From HGM11412 sp045658325 (lineage in GTDB: Bacteria > Bacillota > Clostridia > Christensenellales > Borkfalkiaceae): 64,000 bases of DNA. Where the stretch lies: positions 1-64,000 of the forward strand of contig JAZOUX010000015.1 in the NCBI GenBank assembly GCA_045658325.1. Reading direction: 5' to 3'. The notes under the pieces are model-generated. The model ran no database searches. It saw only the letters and a list, made by a program, of their open reading frames with translations, and was not told where the DNA came from. Shown here in pieces: positions 51,860 through 60,858 of the stretch. How positions within the stretch are numbered: position 1 is the stretch's first letter; each line of letters begins with the position of its first letter. Made by a program: the position numbers and the translations under genes.

Positions 51860-52705
51860 TTAAACCCCAGAATATGCAGCGAAACCTGCATCTATTGGAA
51901 GAACTACGCCCGTTATTGCCGATGCCGACTTATCGTCGCATAAGAATAACGTTGCGCCTAATAATTCGTCAGCGTCAACGAATCTGTTCATTGGCGTACC
52001 TTTTAAAATCTTTTCACTTCTTGCTGTTGGCGTGCCGTCTGGGTTAAAAAGTAACGCTTTGTTTTGTGCCGAAACTAAAAAGCCCGGTGCTATTGCGTTA
52101 CAACGAATCCCCGTACCAGCAAAGTGAGTTGCAAGCCATTGAGTAAAGTTTGATATACCTGCTTTTGCTGCAGAATACGCTGGAATTTTAGTAAGTGGCG
52201 TGTAGGCGTTCATTGAAGAAATATTTAATATTACGCCCTTTTTCTTTTCAACCATATCTTTTGCAAATACTTGAGTTGGTAAAAGAGTGCCTTGAAAATT
52301 GAGTTTAAATACGAAGTCAACGCCGTTTGGCTCTAAATCAAAAAACGATTTACCACCTTCTTTTGCTTCGTGTTGATATTCGTTATCGGTAGTTGCCCTA
52401 GGATTATTACCACCAGCACCGTTAATTAAAATATCACAACCACCAAAACCGTTTAAAACTTGCTTTCTTACGCTTTCAAGATTTTCAATTTCTAAAACGT
52501 TTGCTTTATAACCGTTGCAAATAAAACCTTCGTTTCTAATTTCTTCAGCAAGTTTTTTAACGGCTTCTTCATTTAAATCAAGTGCTGCAACCTTTGCGCC
52601 ACTTTGAGCAAAAGCCCTTGCCATTGCACCACAAATAAGTCCACCTGCACCCGTAACTACTACGACTTTGTCTTTAAAATCAATATTAATTGGAAGTTTT
52701 ATCAT
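51860..52705 (-). CDS. SDR-type D-mannonate oxidoreductase
   Basis: A 281-residue SDR with VVVTGAGGLICGAMARAF, NGAGGNNPRATTDNEY (the insert typical of mannonate/fructuronate reductases), catalytic SSMNAYTPLTKIPAYSAAKAG and NAIAPGFLVSAQNKALL. This subfamily interconverts fructuronate and mannonate, the step before UxuA. It lies ten bases downstream of uxuA on the same strand. The identification as mannonate oxidoreductase rests on the subfamily marks and on the partner gene. Confidence 0.88.
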   Translation of the reverse strand: MIKLPINIDFKDKVVVVTGAGGLICGAMARAFAQSGAKVAALDLNEEAVKKLAEEIRNEGFICNGYKANVLEIENLESVRKQVLNGFGGCDILINGAGGNNPRATTDNEYQHEAKEGGKSFFDLEPNGVDFVFKLNFQGTLLPTQVFAKDMVEKKKGVILNISSMNAYTPLTKIPAYSAAKAGISNFTQWLATHFAGTGIRCNAIAPGFLVSAQNKALLFNPDGTPTARSEKILKGTPMNRFVDADELLGATLFLCDDKSASAITGVVLPIDAGFAAYSGV

Positions 52706-52715
52706 TTTATCACCT

Positions 52716-53801
52716 TTAAATTTTTAATTTGTCAAGCATATCCCATACACCCAACATATACATTATACCAAGCGCTCTATCGTAAAGCCCGTAGCCTGGT
52801 CTTACCGTGCCTGGCTTTTCATCCCATAAGTGCCTACCGTGGTCGGGTCTAATATAACCGTCAAAACCACAATCGTGGTATGCTTTTAAAATTTCTAAAA
52901 TTCTAGTGTCGCCGTCGCAATCACGGTGGCTTGCTTCACTAAAATCACCGTTAGGATAGTGTTTAACGTTCCTAATATGAGCAAAAGCAATTCTATCACA
53001 ATGTTTTCTAACAATAGAAGCAACGTCGTTATCTGGGTTGGCGTTTAAACTGCCCGAACATAAAGTTAAACAGTTGTAAGGATTATCAACCATTTTTAAG
53101 AACCTATCAATACTTGCTTCGTCTACTAATAACCTAGGTAAACCGAAGATATCCCAAGGTGGGTCGTCCATGTGAATTGCCATTTTTACGTCACACTCTT
53201 CACAAGTAGGCATAATTGCTTCTAAAAGGTATTTTAAGTTAGCCCATAATACTTCGTGAGTTACGCCTTTATACGCTTTAAACAATTCGTCTAATTTTGC
53301 CATACGCTCTGGCTCCCAACCTGGAAAACTCATATTGTACTTTTCGGTAAAATCTAATATGTATTTAGCCATTGCGTTGTAATCGTCTTGAATCATATTC
53401 TTTTGGTAGAAAAGCGCTGTAGAACCGTCGTCTAACTTGTGGAATAAGTCGCTTCTTGTCCAGTCGAATATAGGCATAAAATTATAACAAATTACTTTAA
53501 CGCCAAATTTGCTTAAATTTTTAATGGTTTGTTTGTAATTTTCAATATACTTGTCCCTTGTAGGAAGCCCTATTTTAATATCGTCGTGAACGTTTACCGA
53601 TTCAACTACGTCAATTAAAAAACCATATTCGTCTAACTGTTTTTTAACTTCACTAATTTCGTCTTCATACCAAATTTCACCAGGCATTTTGTGGTGAAGC
53701 GCCCATACTATACTTTGAACGCCGGGTATTTGCTTAATGTCGTTAAGAGTTATTCTATCGTTGCCTTCGCCGTACCAACGGAAGCCCATTTTCATAGCCA
53801 T
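52716..53801 (-). CDS. uxuA: Mannonate dehydratase UxuA
   Basis: Dehydrates D-mannonate to 2-keto-3-deoxygluconate. The 361-residue TIM-barrel enzyme begins MGFRWYGEGNDRITLNDI and has VWALHH, CYNFMPIFDWTRSDL, MAIHMDDPPWDIFGLPRL (metal-binding His/Asp), LCSGSLNANPDND and YIRPDHGRHLWDE, all conserved in UxuA. It is the first gene of the operon, divergent from an AraC regulator. Confidence 0.96.
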   Translation of the reverse strand: MAMKMGFRWYGEGNDRITLNDIKQIPGVQSIVWALHHKMPGEIWYEDEISEVKKQLDEYGFLIDVVESVNVHDDIKIGLPTRDKYIENYKQTIKNLSKFGVKVICYNFMPIFDWTRSDLFHKLDDGSTALFYQKNMIQDDYNAMAKYILDFTEKYNMSFPGWEPERMAKLDELFKAYKGVTHEVLWANLKYLLEAIMPTCEECDVKMAIHMDDPPWDIFGLPRLLVDEASIDRFLKMVDNPYNCLTLCSGSLNANPDNDVASIVRKHCDRIAFAHIRNVKHYPNGDFSEASHRDCDGDTRILEILKAYHDCGFDGYIRPDHGRHLWDEKPGTVRPGYGLYDRALGIMYMLGVWDMLDKLKI

Positions 53802-53917
53802 AATGCGTCCCCCCTATCATTTTATTATCTTTAACTTTTAGTTAAAAATATATACGTTTTTACGCTTACGGTATAATTATACCAAATTAAAAATGCAAAG
53901 TCTATTGTGTTTATTGT

Positions 53918-53946
53918 TTGACATATTACATTTCTTGCTGTATAAT
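53918..53946 (+). promoter_or_regulatory. Promoter of the AraC-type regulator
   Basis: A fully consensus TTGACA (53918-53923), 17-base spacer and TATAAT (53941-53946). Confidence 0.85.
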
Positions 53947-53996
53947 AAAAGCGTTAATTTTAGTTTAAAATTAAATTTTTATGGAGCAATAGCTTT

Positions 53997-54848
53997 ATGG
54001 CATTAACTATACAAAATTTTGATAGCCGTCAAAAAATGAGTCGTAAAGACTTTGAAATCTTTCACTATCGTGAAGCAAAGCCAAAGTCTGTTAGCATACA
54101 CCACCACGATTTTTACGAAATTTACTTTTTTTTAGGCGGTAACGTCGAGTATTTCGTCGACGGTGAAAAATTTAAACTTTCAAAAGGCGATTTGTTGCTT
54201 ATAAACCCAATGCAGTTACACCAGCCTATAACTAACCCTAGCAACGTTTATGAAAGAATAGTTTTATGGATTGATAGAAATTATTTATCAAATTTATCTA
54301 AAGACGACGACTTGTCTTACTGCTTTCAAAAAAACGACGGTGAATACGTTAGTTTATTGCATAATAATGCAATAATGCACGGTAGAGTAAACGAACTTTT
54401 TGAATTATTAAATAGAGAATTTCACAGCAAAAATTATGCAAGTAAAGCGTATAGTGAAAGTTTGCTAGTTCAATTATTAATTGAAATAAATAGGCTTGTT
54501 AAAACTAAAAAAGAAAACAAAACTCCACAAAAATCGCAAAACTTAATAACAAGGGTTATTACCTATATAAACGACCATTTTAGCGAAAATATTTCACTTG
54601 ACGATTTGTCTAATAAGTTTTTTATTAGCAAGTACCATTTAGCGCACGAGTTTAGCGAAAAAGTTGGCGTGAGCCTTTATAAATACTTGACCATAAAGCG
54701 TCTTTTAATAGCAAAGGAATTGCTTTTGCAAGGACATAGCGCAAGCAGTGTTGCCGTAGAGTGTGGGTTTCATAACTACACTACTTTTTATAGAATTTTT
54801 AAATCGCATTACGGAACTAATCCTGCAACTTTAAGCGTTAAAAAATAG
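53997..54848 (+). CDS. AraC-family transcriptional regulator
   Basis: A 283-residue regulator with an N-terminal cupin sensor (VSIHHHDFYEIYFFLGGNVEYFV region, then GDLLLINPMQLHQP) and a C-terminal double helix-turn-helix (NISLDDLSNKFFISKYHLAH; SASSVAVECGFHNYTTFYRIFKSHYG). It is divergent from uxuA and probably activates that operon when the uronate-derived inducer binds the cupin. GGAGC before the ATG is a modest ribosome binding site. Confidence 0.93.
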   Translation: MALTIQNFDSRQKMSRKDFEIFHYREAKPKSVSIHHHDFYEIYFFLGGNVEYFVDGEKFKLSKGDLLLINPMQLHQPITNPSNVYERIVLWIDRNYLSNLSKDDDLSYCFQKNDGEYVSLLHNNAIMHGRVNELFELLNREFHSKNYASKAYSESLLVQLLIEINRLVKTKKENKTPQKSQNLITRVITYINDHFSENISLDDLSNKFFISKYHLAHEFSEKVGVSLYKYLTIKRLLIAKELLLQGHSASSVAVECGFHNYTTFYRIFKSHYGTNPATLSVKK

Positions 54849-54863
54849 ATTTACTTACACATA

Positions 54864-54892
54864 TTGACATTGTTCAATACGTTTGTTATAAT
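54864..54892 (+). promoter_or_regulatory. Promoter of the gene at 54923
   Basis: TTGACA (54864-54869), 17-base spacer, TATAAT (54887-54892): full consensus. Confidence 0.85.
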
Positions 54893-54922
54893 TTTATTAT
54901 AAATTTTTATGGGGATATTTTT

Positions 54923-55423
54923 ATGAGTGATACAGTATTGGCTCGTTTTTTAAGTCCAGTTATGATGCCGGACGCTAACAAAAGAACAATCAAAGTTGCT
55001 GGCAAACATTTTCAATACGTCGATTTAGACGAAAAAACTGCTAAAATGGTTTTAGAACAAGCGTCTTTATATTGTTTAAAAGACTATTATTGTCATGAAC
55101 TTGAATATGACGAAGACCCATATCCAAGCAAGTATACTGGCGTAAAAGAATTTGAACTTGCCCGCCTTACAAGCATTTCTTCTATGACTTATTCTACCGA
55201 CGCTCCTCAAGGCGATATAGTTGTTGTAGGTGGCGTATTTATGGGCGTTATACTTGCCGTCTCTAGTCAAGGTGGTAACGGCTGGGATAATTATAGTTCT
55301 AGTGGCTACACTTTCTTTGGCACGGACGGAACGATTTTAGGAAACAAAAAATCGGAATATTCTTATTCTGGCGAAACTTCTTCAAAATACTACGAAGACG
55401 ATTATTCACTTGTTAAAAAATAA
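54923..55423 (+). CDS. Hypothetical protein with Ser/Tyr-rich tail
   Basis: A 166-residue protein that I do not recognise. It lacks a signal peptide. The N-terminal half is alpha/beta (KTAKMVLEQASLYCLKDYY), a single hydrophobic strand or helix GDIVVVGGVFMGVILAVS lies at residues ~96-113, and the tail is rich in Gly, Ser and Tyr (WDNYSSSGYTFF, SEYSYSGETSSKYYEDDY). A consensus promoter, a GGGG ribosome binding site and a terminator suggest a well-expressed single gene. Confidence 0.7.
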   Translation: MSDTVLARFLSPVMMPDANKRTIKVAGKHFQYVDLDEKTAKMVLEQASLYCLKDYYCHELEYDEDPYPSKYTGVKEFELARLTSISSMTYSTDAPQGDIVVVGGVFMGVILAVSSQGGNGWDNYSSSGYTFFGTDGTILGNKKSEYSYSGETSSKYYEDDYSLVKK

Positions 55424-55429
55424 AATTTT

Positions 55430-55459
55430 AAGGTAAAAGTTAGTCTTTTACCTTTTTTA
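55430..55459 (+). terminator. Terminator after the gene at 54923
   Basis: AAGGTAAAAG (55430-55439) pairs with CTTTTACCTT (55445-55454), followed by five T's. Confidence 0.85.
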
Positions 55460-55573
55460 TTAAATAAAATAAGTTTTAATATAGATTATTTAATTTATAA
55501 ACGAATTTTATATAACTCTCACTTTTCTATTGAAAAAATATTTATTAGTGCTAAAATTAATCACATAAAATAA

Positions 55574-55707
55574 GATGGTTCAAAAAGAGTAAAAAATTAA
55601 CGGTTACTGCAACGGGCGATGTGCTAGAAATACTAAAAATTCTTAACTCGTTAAGCACTACTTGTGATAAATTTAAGTTAGAAAACGGTTATATAATTAT
55701 AAAGTAA
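55574..55707 (+). pseudogene. Small gene broken by one extra base in an A-run
   Basis: From ATG 55574 the frame stops after five codons. If one A of the AAAAA run near 55582-55586 is removed, it reads MVQKSKKLTVTATGDV and continues for 43 residues to ENGYIIIK with a stop at 55705-55707. The composition looks coding (alternating beta-like LTVTATG then helix VLEILKILNS). No strong ribosome binding site precedes the ATG. It is either a recent frameshift, a sequencing error in a homopolymer, or chance. The rest of the 55460-55716 gap shows nothing else. Confidence 0.4.
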
Positions 55708-55716
55708 GGAGTTTTT

Positions 55717-57066
55717 ATGAAAAATTTTTTAGATAAAGTAAATGAAAAACGTCAATTAATTTTTGACGCTGAAAAATATTTATGGTCTATTCCCGAACCT
55801 GGTTACAAAGAATTTAAGACTAACGATTATATGATTAATCAATTTGAAAAAATAGGCTATAAAATTAATAAGGCTTCAAATATAACCGGGTTTTCAACTG
55901 AAATTGATACGGGCAAGAAAGGACCTACTATTGTAGTTTGTGCCGAACTTGACGCTCTTTACTCAAAAGAACACCCCGCAACAAGTGCTGAAACGGGTTG
56001 CGCTCACGCTTGTGGGCATCATATTCAACTTGCTAATATTTTAGGTGTTGCATCAATCGTAAAAGAGCCTGAATTTTTAAAAGATTTATGTGGTAAAATT
56101 AAATTTATAATAGTTCCCGCTGAAGAAGGTATTGAAATTAGTTATAGACAACAATTAATTAAGGAAGGGAAAATTTCTTTTTCTTCAGGCAAGCCCGAAT
56201 TTATTTCAAGGGGATTTTTCGACGACTCGGATATTTGTTTTATGGTGCACGCTTCAAGTTTAACTAATAACAAATCATACGCTATTAGTGGTGCTTGTAA
56301 CGGCGTTATTAGAAAAACGACGGAAATTTACGGCAAGGCATCACACGCCGGTGGTAGTCCACATAAAGGTATTAACGCTTTAAACGTTGCTACAATGGCA
56401 CTTTCGGCTATTAATAACTTAAGAGAAACTTTTTTAGACGACGACCATATAAGAGTGCATTCGATTATAACGCAAGGCGGGGCTTCGGTAAACGTAGTTC
56501 CTGATAAAATTGTTATTGAAAGTTACGTTCGCGGCGCAGATAGTTTAAAACTAAAAGAAGCAAATGAAAAGGTGAATAGGGCTATCGTTTCAAGTTGTGC
56601 AGTTTTTGGCGCTACTTGTAAAATAAGCGACGTTGCCGGTTCAGAACCTTTAAATAACGATGCTTCTTTAAAGGCTTTAGCGGGCAAAGTTATGGAAAGT
56701 TTAGTTGGTAAAGACGGCTACGCTTTATACGATAAACACGAAGGCTCGTCAACGGATATGGGCGACGTAAGTCAACTATTCCCTTCTATACACGCATATT
56801 CTGGTGGTACGGTTGGTGCTCTTCACTCTAAAGAGTTTGCAATAGTTAATTACGATATTGCGCTTATAAACAACGTTAACTTCCAAGTTTCGTTACTTTA
56901 CGCTCTTTTAGAAAACCAAGCGCAAGAAGCATATAAAATAATATCTAACTTTAAGCCGTCGTTTGAAAGTATTAAAGAATACGTTGAATATAAAAAATCT
57001 ATAAGCCAAGTTTACGACGGCGTTGAATATTTACCTAATGGAAAAATTCAATTAAATTATAAATAA
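55717..57066 (+). CDS. M20-family amidohydrolase/peptidase (AbgB-like)
   Basis: A 449-residue zinc hydrolase of the M20D/AbgB type that cleaves amino-acyl or p-aminobenzoyl amide bonds. Metal ligands lie in VVCAELDALYS, CAHACGHHIQ and VPAEEGIEI; the dimerisation domain contains KASHAGGSPHKGINALN and the last ligand His is in GGTVGALHSKEF. AAGGAG before the ATG fixes the start. Substrate unknown; no transporter adjoins it. Confidence 0.88.
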   Translation: MKNFLDKVNEKRQLIFDAEKYLWSIPEPGYKEFKTNDYMINQFEKIGYKINKASNITGFSTEIDTGKKGPTIVVCAELDALYSKEHPATSAETGCAHACGHHIQLANILGVASIVKEPEFLKDLCGKIKFIIVPAEEGIEISYRQQLIKEGKISFSSGKPEFISRGFFDDSDICFMVHASSLTNNKSYAISGACNGVIRKTTEIYGKASHAGGSPHKGINALNVATMALSAINNLRETFLDDDHIRVHSIITQGGASVNVVPDKIVIESYVRGADSLKLKEANEKVNRAIVSSCAVFGATCKISDVAGSEPLNNDASLKALAGKVMESLVGKDGYALYDKHEGSSTDMGDVSQLFPSIHAYSGGTVGALHSKEFAIVNYDIALINNVNFQVSLLYALLENQAQEAYKIISNFKPSFESIKEYVEYKKSISQVYDGVEYLPNGKIQLNYK

Positions 57067-57083
57067 ATATAAAAAATACAAAA

Positions 57084-57109
57084 AAGGGGATAAGTTAACT
57101 TATCCCCTT
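57084..57109. terminator. Bidirectional terminator
   Basis: A perfect 26-base palindrome (half site AAGGGGATAAGTT) between the amidohydrolase and the converging small genes. Confidence 0.85.
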
Positions 57110-57116
57110 AATTTGT

Positions 57117-57233
57117 TTATAAGTCGTCGGCATCTTGTACTGGTTTTTCGTTTTCATCAAAGATGCTTTGCCCCGTATAACTTCCAAACGGGTCGTACGA
57201 CGATTTATAACTTGCTTTTTTTCTATTCTTCAT
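57117..57233 (-). CDS. Small conserved protein with PVQDADDL end
   Basis: A 38-residue protein with a basic start (MKNRKKASYKSS), the segment DPFGSYTGQ and the acidic end KPVQDADDL. Small proteins with DP-GSYTG and PVQDADDL ends are, from memory, common and unannotated in Clostridia. Its ATG shares one base with the stop codon of the preceding small gene (TAATG), so it depends on that gene's translation. Function unknown. Confidence 0.75.
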   Translation of the reverse strand: MKNRKKASYKSSYDPFGSYTGQSIFDENEKPVQDADDL

Positions 57234-57313
57234 TACTTACAATCTTTAGTTTGTTTTGAAGACTTACTGTTTTTAGTATCTTGTTTAGTATTTTTTGTAG
57301 TATTCTTTTTCAT
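57233..57313 (-). CDS. Very small basic protein, 26 residues
   Basis: The frame reads MKKNTTKNTKQDTK... and ends KDCK; it is rich in Lys, Asn and Thr with one Cys near the end. GGGGGG lies six bases before the ATG, a very strong ribosome binding site, and the stop codon overlaps the next start by one base. The clean signals on so short a frame argue for a real gene. Function unknown. Confidence 0.65.
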   Translation of the reverse strand: MKKNTTKNTKQDTKNSKSSKQTKDCK

Positions 57314-57434
57314 AACAATCCCCCCTAAGTAAGTTTGTGCACCTTTTTGCAACTTATACTGTTTTTATTTTTTTGTTCTAAACTCATTTTTATTTTCATA
57401 GTTTAGAATATAACGAAACAATAAGGAGAATTTT

Positions 57435-58217
57435 ATGAGCGATACAAAATACTTAGAAATGTTAGAAATCCCCGTACAGTCTTGCGACGTAGTAATTAAA
57501 CCTAAAAAGCGTAAAAAGAAAGATATTAAAGAAAAGGTTATTAATATGGTAAACTCTGGAACTGAAAAAGATGCCGTAAATACCGTAAAAGAAAATAAAC
57601 CTAAACGCAAATTACCTAGTTTTACTTCGTTTTTCGTTTCTAAAAACAAAAAAAAGCAAGACGAAAAGAAAGTTAAAGTTAAAAAAGTTGAAGACGTTAC
57701 TACTCGTAGCGTAAAAGTTAAAAGTTCACGCTTTGATATAATTTCAGTGCAAGTAGTTGCTATTTTCGTGTTAATTATCGGCATAATTTTAACTAATATT
57801 TTTTGGGAGAATAGTGGCATTAACACCTTTTTAAAAAGCGTTTTTAACGAACAAGACAGTGTAAATACTTCAACCTATTCAAGTTTTTCAGCCTACTCGC
57901 CTACTAGAAGCGGTGAAACGGTTTTAACTGACGGCGTTATGACGGTAAACGGTAGCGTTTACGCTCCTTGCGACGGTGTTGTTGAAAGCATTACCTTACT
58001 TGAAGACGGCTCTTATACCGTAACGGTTAGACACTCTAGCAGTTTTACGTCGGTTTTTTCTAATTTAAGTTACAGTTATTTAGAAGAAAACGAAAACGTT
58101 TACGCTAATATTCCAATAGGGTATTCTCAAAACGATTCTTTCGTTTCGCTATTTTCAAACGATAGTTTGTTGACTAATTATTTAATTGACGGTGATTATA
58201 TCGTATGGCAAAATTAA
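57435..58217 (+). CDS. spoIVFA: SpoIVFA-like regulator of the sporulation protease
   Basis: A 260-residue single-pass membrane protein: basic cytoplasmic N-terminus (to ~100), one helix (VQVVAIFVLIIGIILTNIF, residues ~105-123) and an outer M23-like domain with VYAPCDGVVESI, YTVTVRHSSS and a final LIDGDYIVW. The metal-binding residues of active M23 enzymes are incomplete (FSNLS replaces the usual YAHLS), so it is a degenerate, non-enzymatic domain as in SpoIVFA, which holds SpoIVFB inactive. It overlaps spoIVFB by 13 bases. Name rests on domain pattern plus partner. Confidence 0.85.
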   Translation: MSDTKYLEMLEIPVQSCDVVIKPKKRKKKDIKEKVINMVNSGTEKDAVNTVKENKPKRKLPSFTSFFVSKNKKKQDEKKVKVKKVEDVTTRSVKVKSSRFDIISVQVVAIFVLIIGIILTNIFWENSGINTFLKSVFNEQDSVNTSTYSSFSAYSPTRSGETVLTDGVMTVNGSVYAPCDGVVESITLLEDGSYTVTVRHSSSFTSVFSNLSYSYLEENENVYANIPIGYSQNDSFVSLFSNDSLLTNYLIDGDYIVWQN

Positions 58218-59041
58218 AAATAACGATACATCCTTTGTTTTTTATTTTTGGACTATACTTTGCTTTTATAGGCAAAGTATTTTCTTTTATAATTTTTACT
58301 TTAACGGCATTAATTCACGAGTTTGGACATTTTATTTTTTCAAGCAAATTGGGCTACGAATTAGACAATATTATTTTAATGCCCTACGGCGCTCTTTTAT
58401 ACGGCGATACGGCATCTCTTTCGTATAAAGACGAATGTAAAATTGCGCTCGGTGGTCCTTTTATAAACTTTATTATAGTAATATTTTTCGTTGCGTTATG
58501 GTGGTTTTTCCCTTCACTTTATCCGTACACCGAACTAGTTGTAACGGCTAACGTTTCTCTATGCGTTATTAATCTTTTACCTTGCTATCCCCTTGACGGT
58601 GGTAGGTTCTTGTTAGCGTCTTTACGCCTTTTTTTATCAAAAAAAGTTGCCGAAAATATCGTTAGGTGGCTGGGCGTTACACTTTCTATTTTGCTGTTTG
58701 CTTTATTTATCTACTCAATTTTTACTACCCTTAATATAACCGTTTTGTTTTTTGCTCTTTTTACTTTTATAGGCGCAATTTCAAAAAACGAAAAAAATAG
58801 TTACGTTAAAATTTTTAACGCACTTAACCCTTTAAAACTTACCGTTCCTAAACACGTTAAAAAAATTGCCGTAAATGAAAAAATTAAAATTAAAGATTTA
58901 TATCGTTTTTTAGATAGCGACTTCGTTTTTGAAATTGAAATATACTCAGTTGACGGCGTTTACTTAAAAACGCTAAAAGGCAACGCATTATACTCAATGC
59001 TTGCAAATTCTTCACCTTACGACGACCTTTATAAAAAGTAA
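58205..59041 (+). CDS. spoIVFB: Site-2 protease SpoIVFB
   Basis: Intramembrane metalloprotease that removes the pro-sequence of sigma-K in the mother cell. The zinc motif is LIHEFGHFIF (HExxH) near residue 40 and the third ligand is in LLPCYPLDGGRFLL. A C-terminal CBS-like remnant (DLYRFLDSDFVFEI) follows the helices, as in other SpoIVFB proteins. With spoIVFA it forms a sporulation operon. Confidence 0.94.
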   Translation: MAKLKITIHPLFFIFGLYFAFIGKVFSFIIFTLTALIHEFGHFIFSSKLGYELDNIILMPYGALLYGDTASLSYKDECKIALGGPFINFIIVIFFVALWWFFPSLYPYTELVVTANVSLCVINLLPCYPLDGGRFLLASLRLFLSKKVAENIVRWLGVTLSILLFALFIYSIFTTLNITVLFFALFTFIGAISKNEKNSYVKIFNALNPLKLTVPKHVKKIAVNEKIKIKDLYRFLDSDFVFEIEIYSVDGVYLKTLKGNALYSMLANSSPYDDLYKK

Positions 59042-59051
59042 TTTTTTGTTA

Positions 59052-59080
59052 TTGCAAAATAATTAATAGTGTGCTAAAAT
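59052..59080 (+). promoter_or_regulatory. Promoter giving a near-leaderless mRNA
   Basis: TTGCAA (59052-59057), 17-base spacer, TAAAAT (59075-59080); the ATG follows after 11 bases without a Shine-Dalgarno sequence. Confidence 0.6.
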
Positions 59081-59091
59081 ATTAAAGTATT

Positions 59092-60858
59092 ATGAAAACT
59101 ATTGACGAAATTTTATTAACCGTTGAAAAACCTTCTCGCTATATTGGTGGCGAATTTGGTGAAAGAACGATTAAAGAAGAAAAATTTAATTATTGTATAT
59201 GCTTCCCCGACGTTTACGAAGTTGGTATGAGTAACTTAGGTATTCGTATCGTTAGCGAAGTTATAAATAGAGTTGACGGTGCTTGCTGTGATAGGTGTTT
59301 TTCGCCTTGGCACGACTTTGGCACTGCGTTAAAAGAAAATAATATTTCACTTTTTTCGTTAAACCTTAAAAAGCCTTTAAAAGATTTTGATATGCTTGGC
59401 TTTTCTCTCCAGTACGAAATGAGTTATACTACCGTTTTGTACATGCTTGATTTAGCAGGCATACCACTTAAAAGGGAAGACAGAGGTGATGACTACCCTA
59501 TTATTCAAGGTGGTGGCCCTTGCGCATTTAATCCAGAGCCACTTGCCGACTTTTTTGATTTATTCGTTATAGGCGACGGCGAAGACAGTATGCGCGAATT
59601 GACTAAATTAAAATTAAAAACGCCGTCAAAAAAAGAATTTTTAAAACAAGCAACTAAAATTAAAGGTGTATACGTTCCGTCACTTACCTACCCCGTTTAT
59701 GAAAATGGTAAAATAGTTAGGTTTGAAGGCGAAAAGGTTGAAAAGGCTTTTTGTTTAGACTTAGAAAACGCCGTTACTCCCGATATTCAAGCAGTTGCTA
59801 ATACCGAAGCCGTACACGATAGGGGCGTTATTGAAATAATGCGTGGTTGCTACCGTGGTTGCCGTTTTTGTCAAGCAGGGTTTATTTACCGTCCCGTTAG
59901 GCATAGAAGCATTGAAAAGTTAACTAAAACGGCTTGCTCGATTATGACTAAATGTGGTTACGATAATTTAAGCGTAAACAGTTTATCAACGAGCGATTAC
60001 CCTTATCTAAAAGAATTAATCACTTCGCTCAACGATAACTTGCCTTCATATTCAAACGTGTCGTTGCCGTCTTTAAGAATTGATAGTTTTGAAGAATTTT
60101 ACGTTGGCTTGGCAAAGAAAAATTCTTTAACTTTTGCGCCCGAAGGCGGTACTCAAAGGTTACGAGACGTTATTAATAAAGATATAACAGAACAAGATAT
60201 TTTAGACGGTATTAAAAAAGCCTATAACATGGGCTATAATGCGATTAAATTGTATTTTATGATGGGGCTTCCTACTGAAACCGACCAAGATATTCAGGGC
60301 ATTAGCGACCTTGTAAACTTGATTAGAAGCGTATATAGTGAAAACCCTAAAAGGTTACGCCAATTACGTTTAACGGTAAGCGTTTCGACCTTTATACCTA
60401 AACCGTTTACCCCTTTTGAATTTGAAAAATTTTGCACTCGTGAAGAAGTTGAGCATAAAATTGAACTTCTTAAAAAAGGCTTGTTTATTAAAGGCGTTAC
60501 GTTTAATTGGAACGATTACGACCTTTCTATGATTGAAGCAATTTTAGCGCGTGGTGGCAGAGACGTTGGCAAAGTTTTACTTTCAGCCTACCAAAAAGGC
60601 TGTTATTTAGACGGTTGGAACGAACTTTTTAAATTTGATAAATATCTTGAAGCAATTAATGAAACGGGTTACAATACTGATTCTTCACTTAACGAATTAA
60701 GCGAAACGGAACTTTTAAGTTGGGACTTTATTGATATTGGGGTTACTAAAAAATTCCTTTTAAGCGAAAGACATAAAGCGTATAACGATAAATGCACGGG
60801 TGGTTGTCAAACCGGTTGTAAAGGCTGTGGATTACAAGGAAGGTGCGATATAAAATGA
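59092..60858 (+). CDS. TIGR03960-family radical SAM protein
   Basis: A 588-residue B12-binding-like plus radical SAM protein of unknown reaction. An N-terminal domain begins YCICFPDVYEVGMSNLGIRI, the cluster-binding motif is EIMRGCYRGCRFCQAGF, and the C-terminus is Cys-rich (CTGGCQTGCKGCGLQGRC). It is usually encoded beside TIGR03936 and ribonuclease G, as here, which suggests a link with tRNA or ribosome maturation. It overlaps the next gene by four bases (ATGA). Confidence 0.93.
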   Translation: MKTIDEILLTVEKPSRYIGGEFGERTIKEEKFNYCICFPDVYEVGMSNLGIRIVSEVINRVDGACCDRCFSPWHDFGTALKENNISLFSLNLKKPLKDFDMLGFSLQYEMSYTTVLYMLDLAGIPLKREDRGDDYPIIQGGGPCAFNPEPLADFFDLFVIGDGEDSMRELTKLKLKTPSKKEFLKQATKIKGVYVPSLTYPVYENGKIVRFEGEKVEKAFCLDLENAVTPDIQAVANTEAVHDRGVIEIMRGCYRGCRFCQAGFIYRPVRHRSIEKLTKTACSIMTKCGYDNLSVNSLSTSDYPYLKELITSLNDNLPSYSNVSLPSLRIDSFEEFYVGLAKKNSLTFAPEGGTQRLRDVINKDITEQDILDGIKKAYNMGYNAIKLYFMMGLPTETDQDIQGISDLVNLIRSVYSENPKRLRQLRLTVSVSTFIPKPFTPFEFEKFCTREEVEHKIELLKKGLFIKGVTFNWNDYDLSMIEAILARGGRDVGKVLLSAYQKGCYLDGWNELFKFDKYLEAINETGYNTDSSLNELSETELLSWDFIDIGVTKKFLLSERHKAYNDKCTGGCQTGCKGCGLQGRCDIK

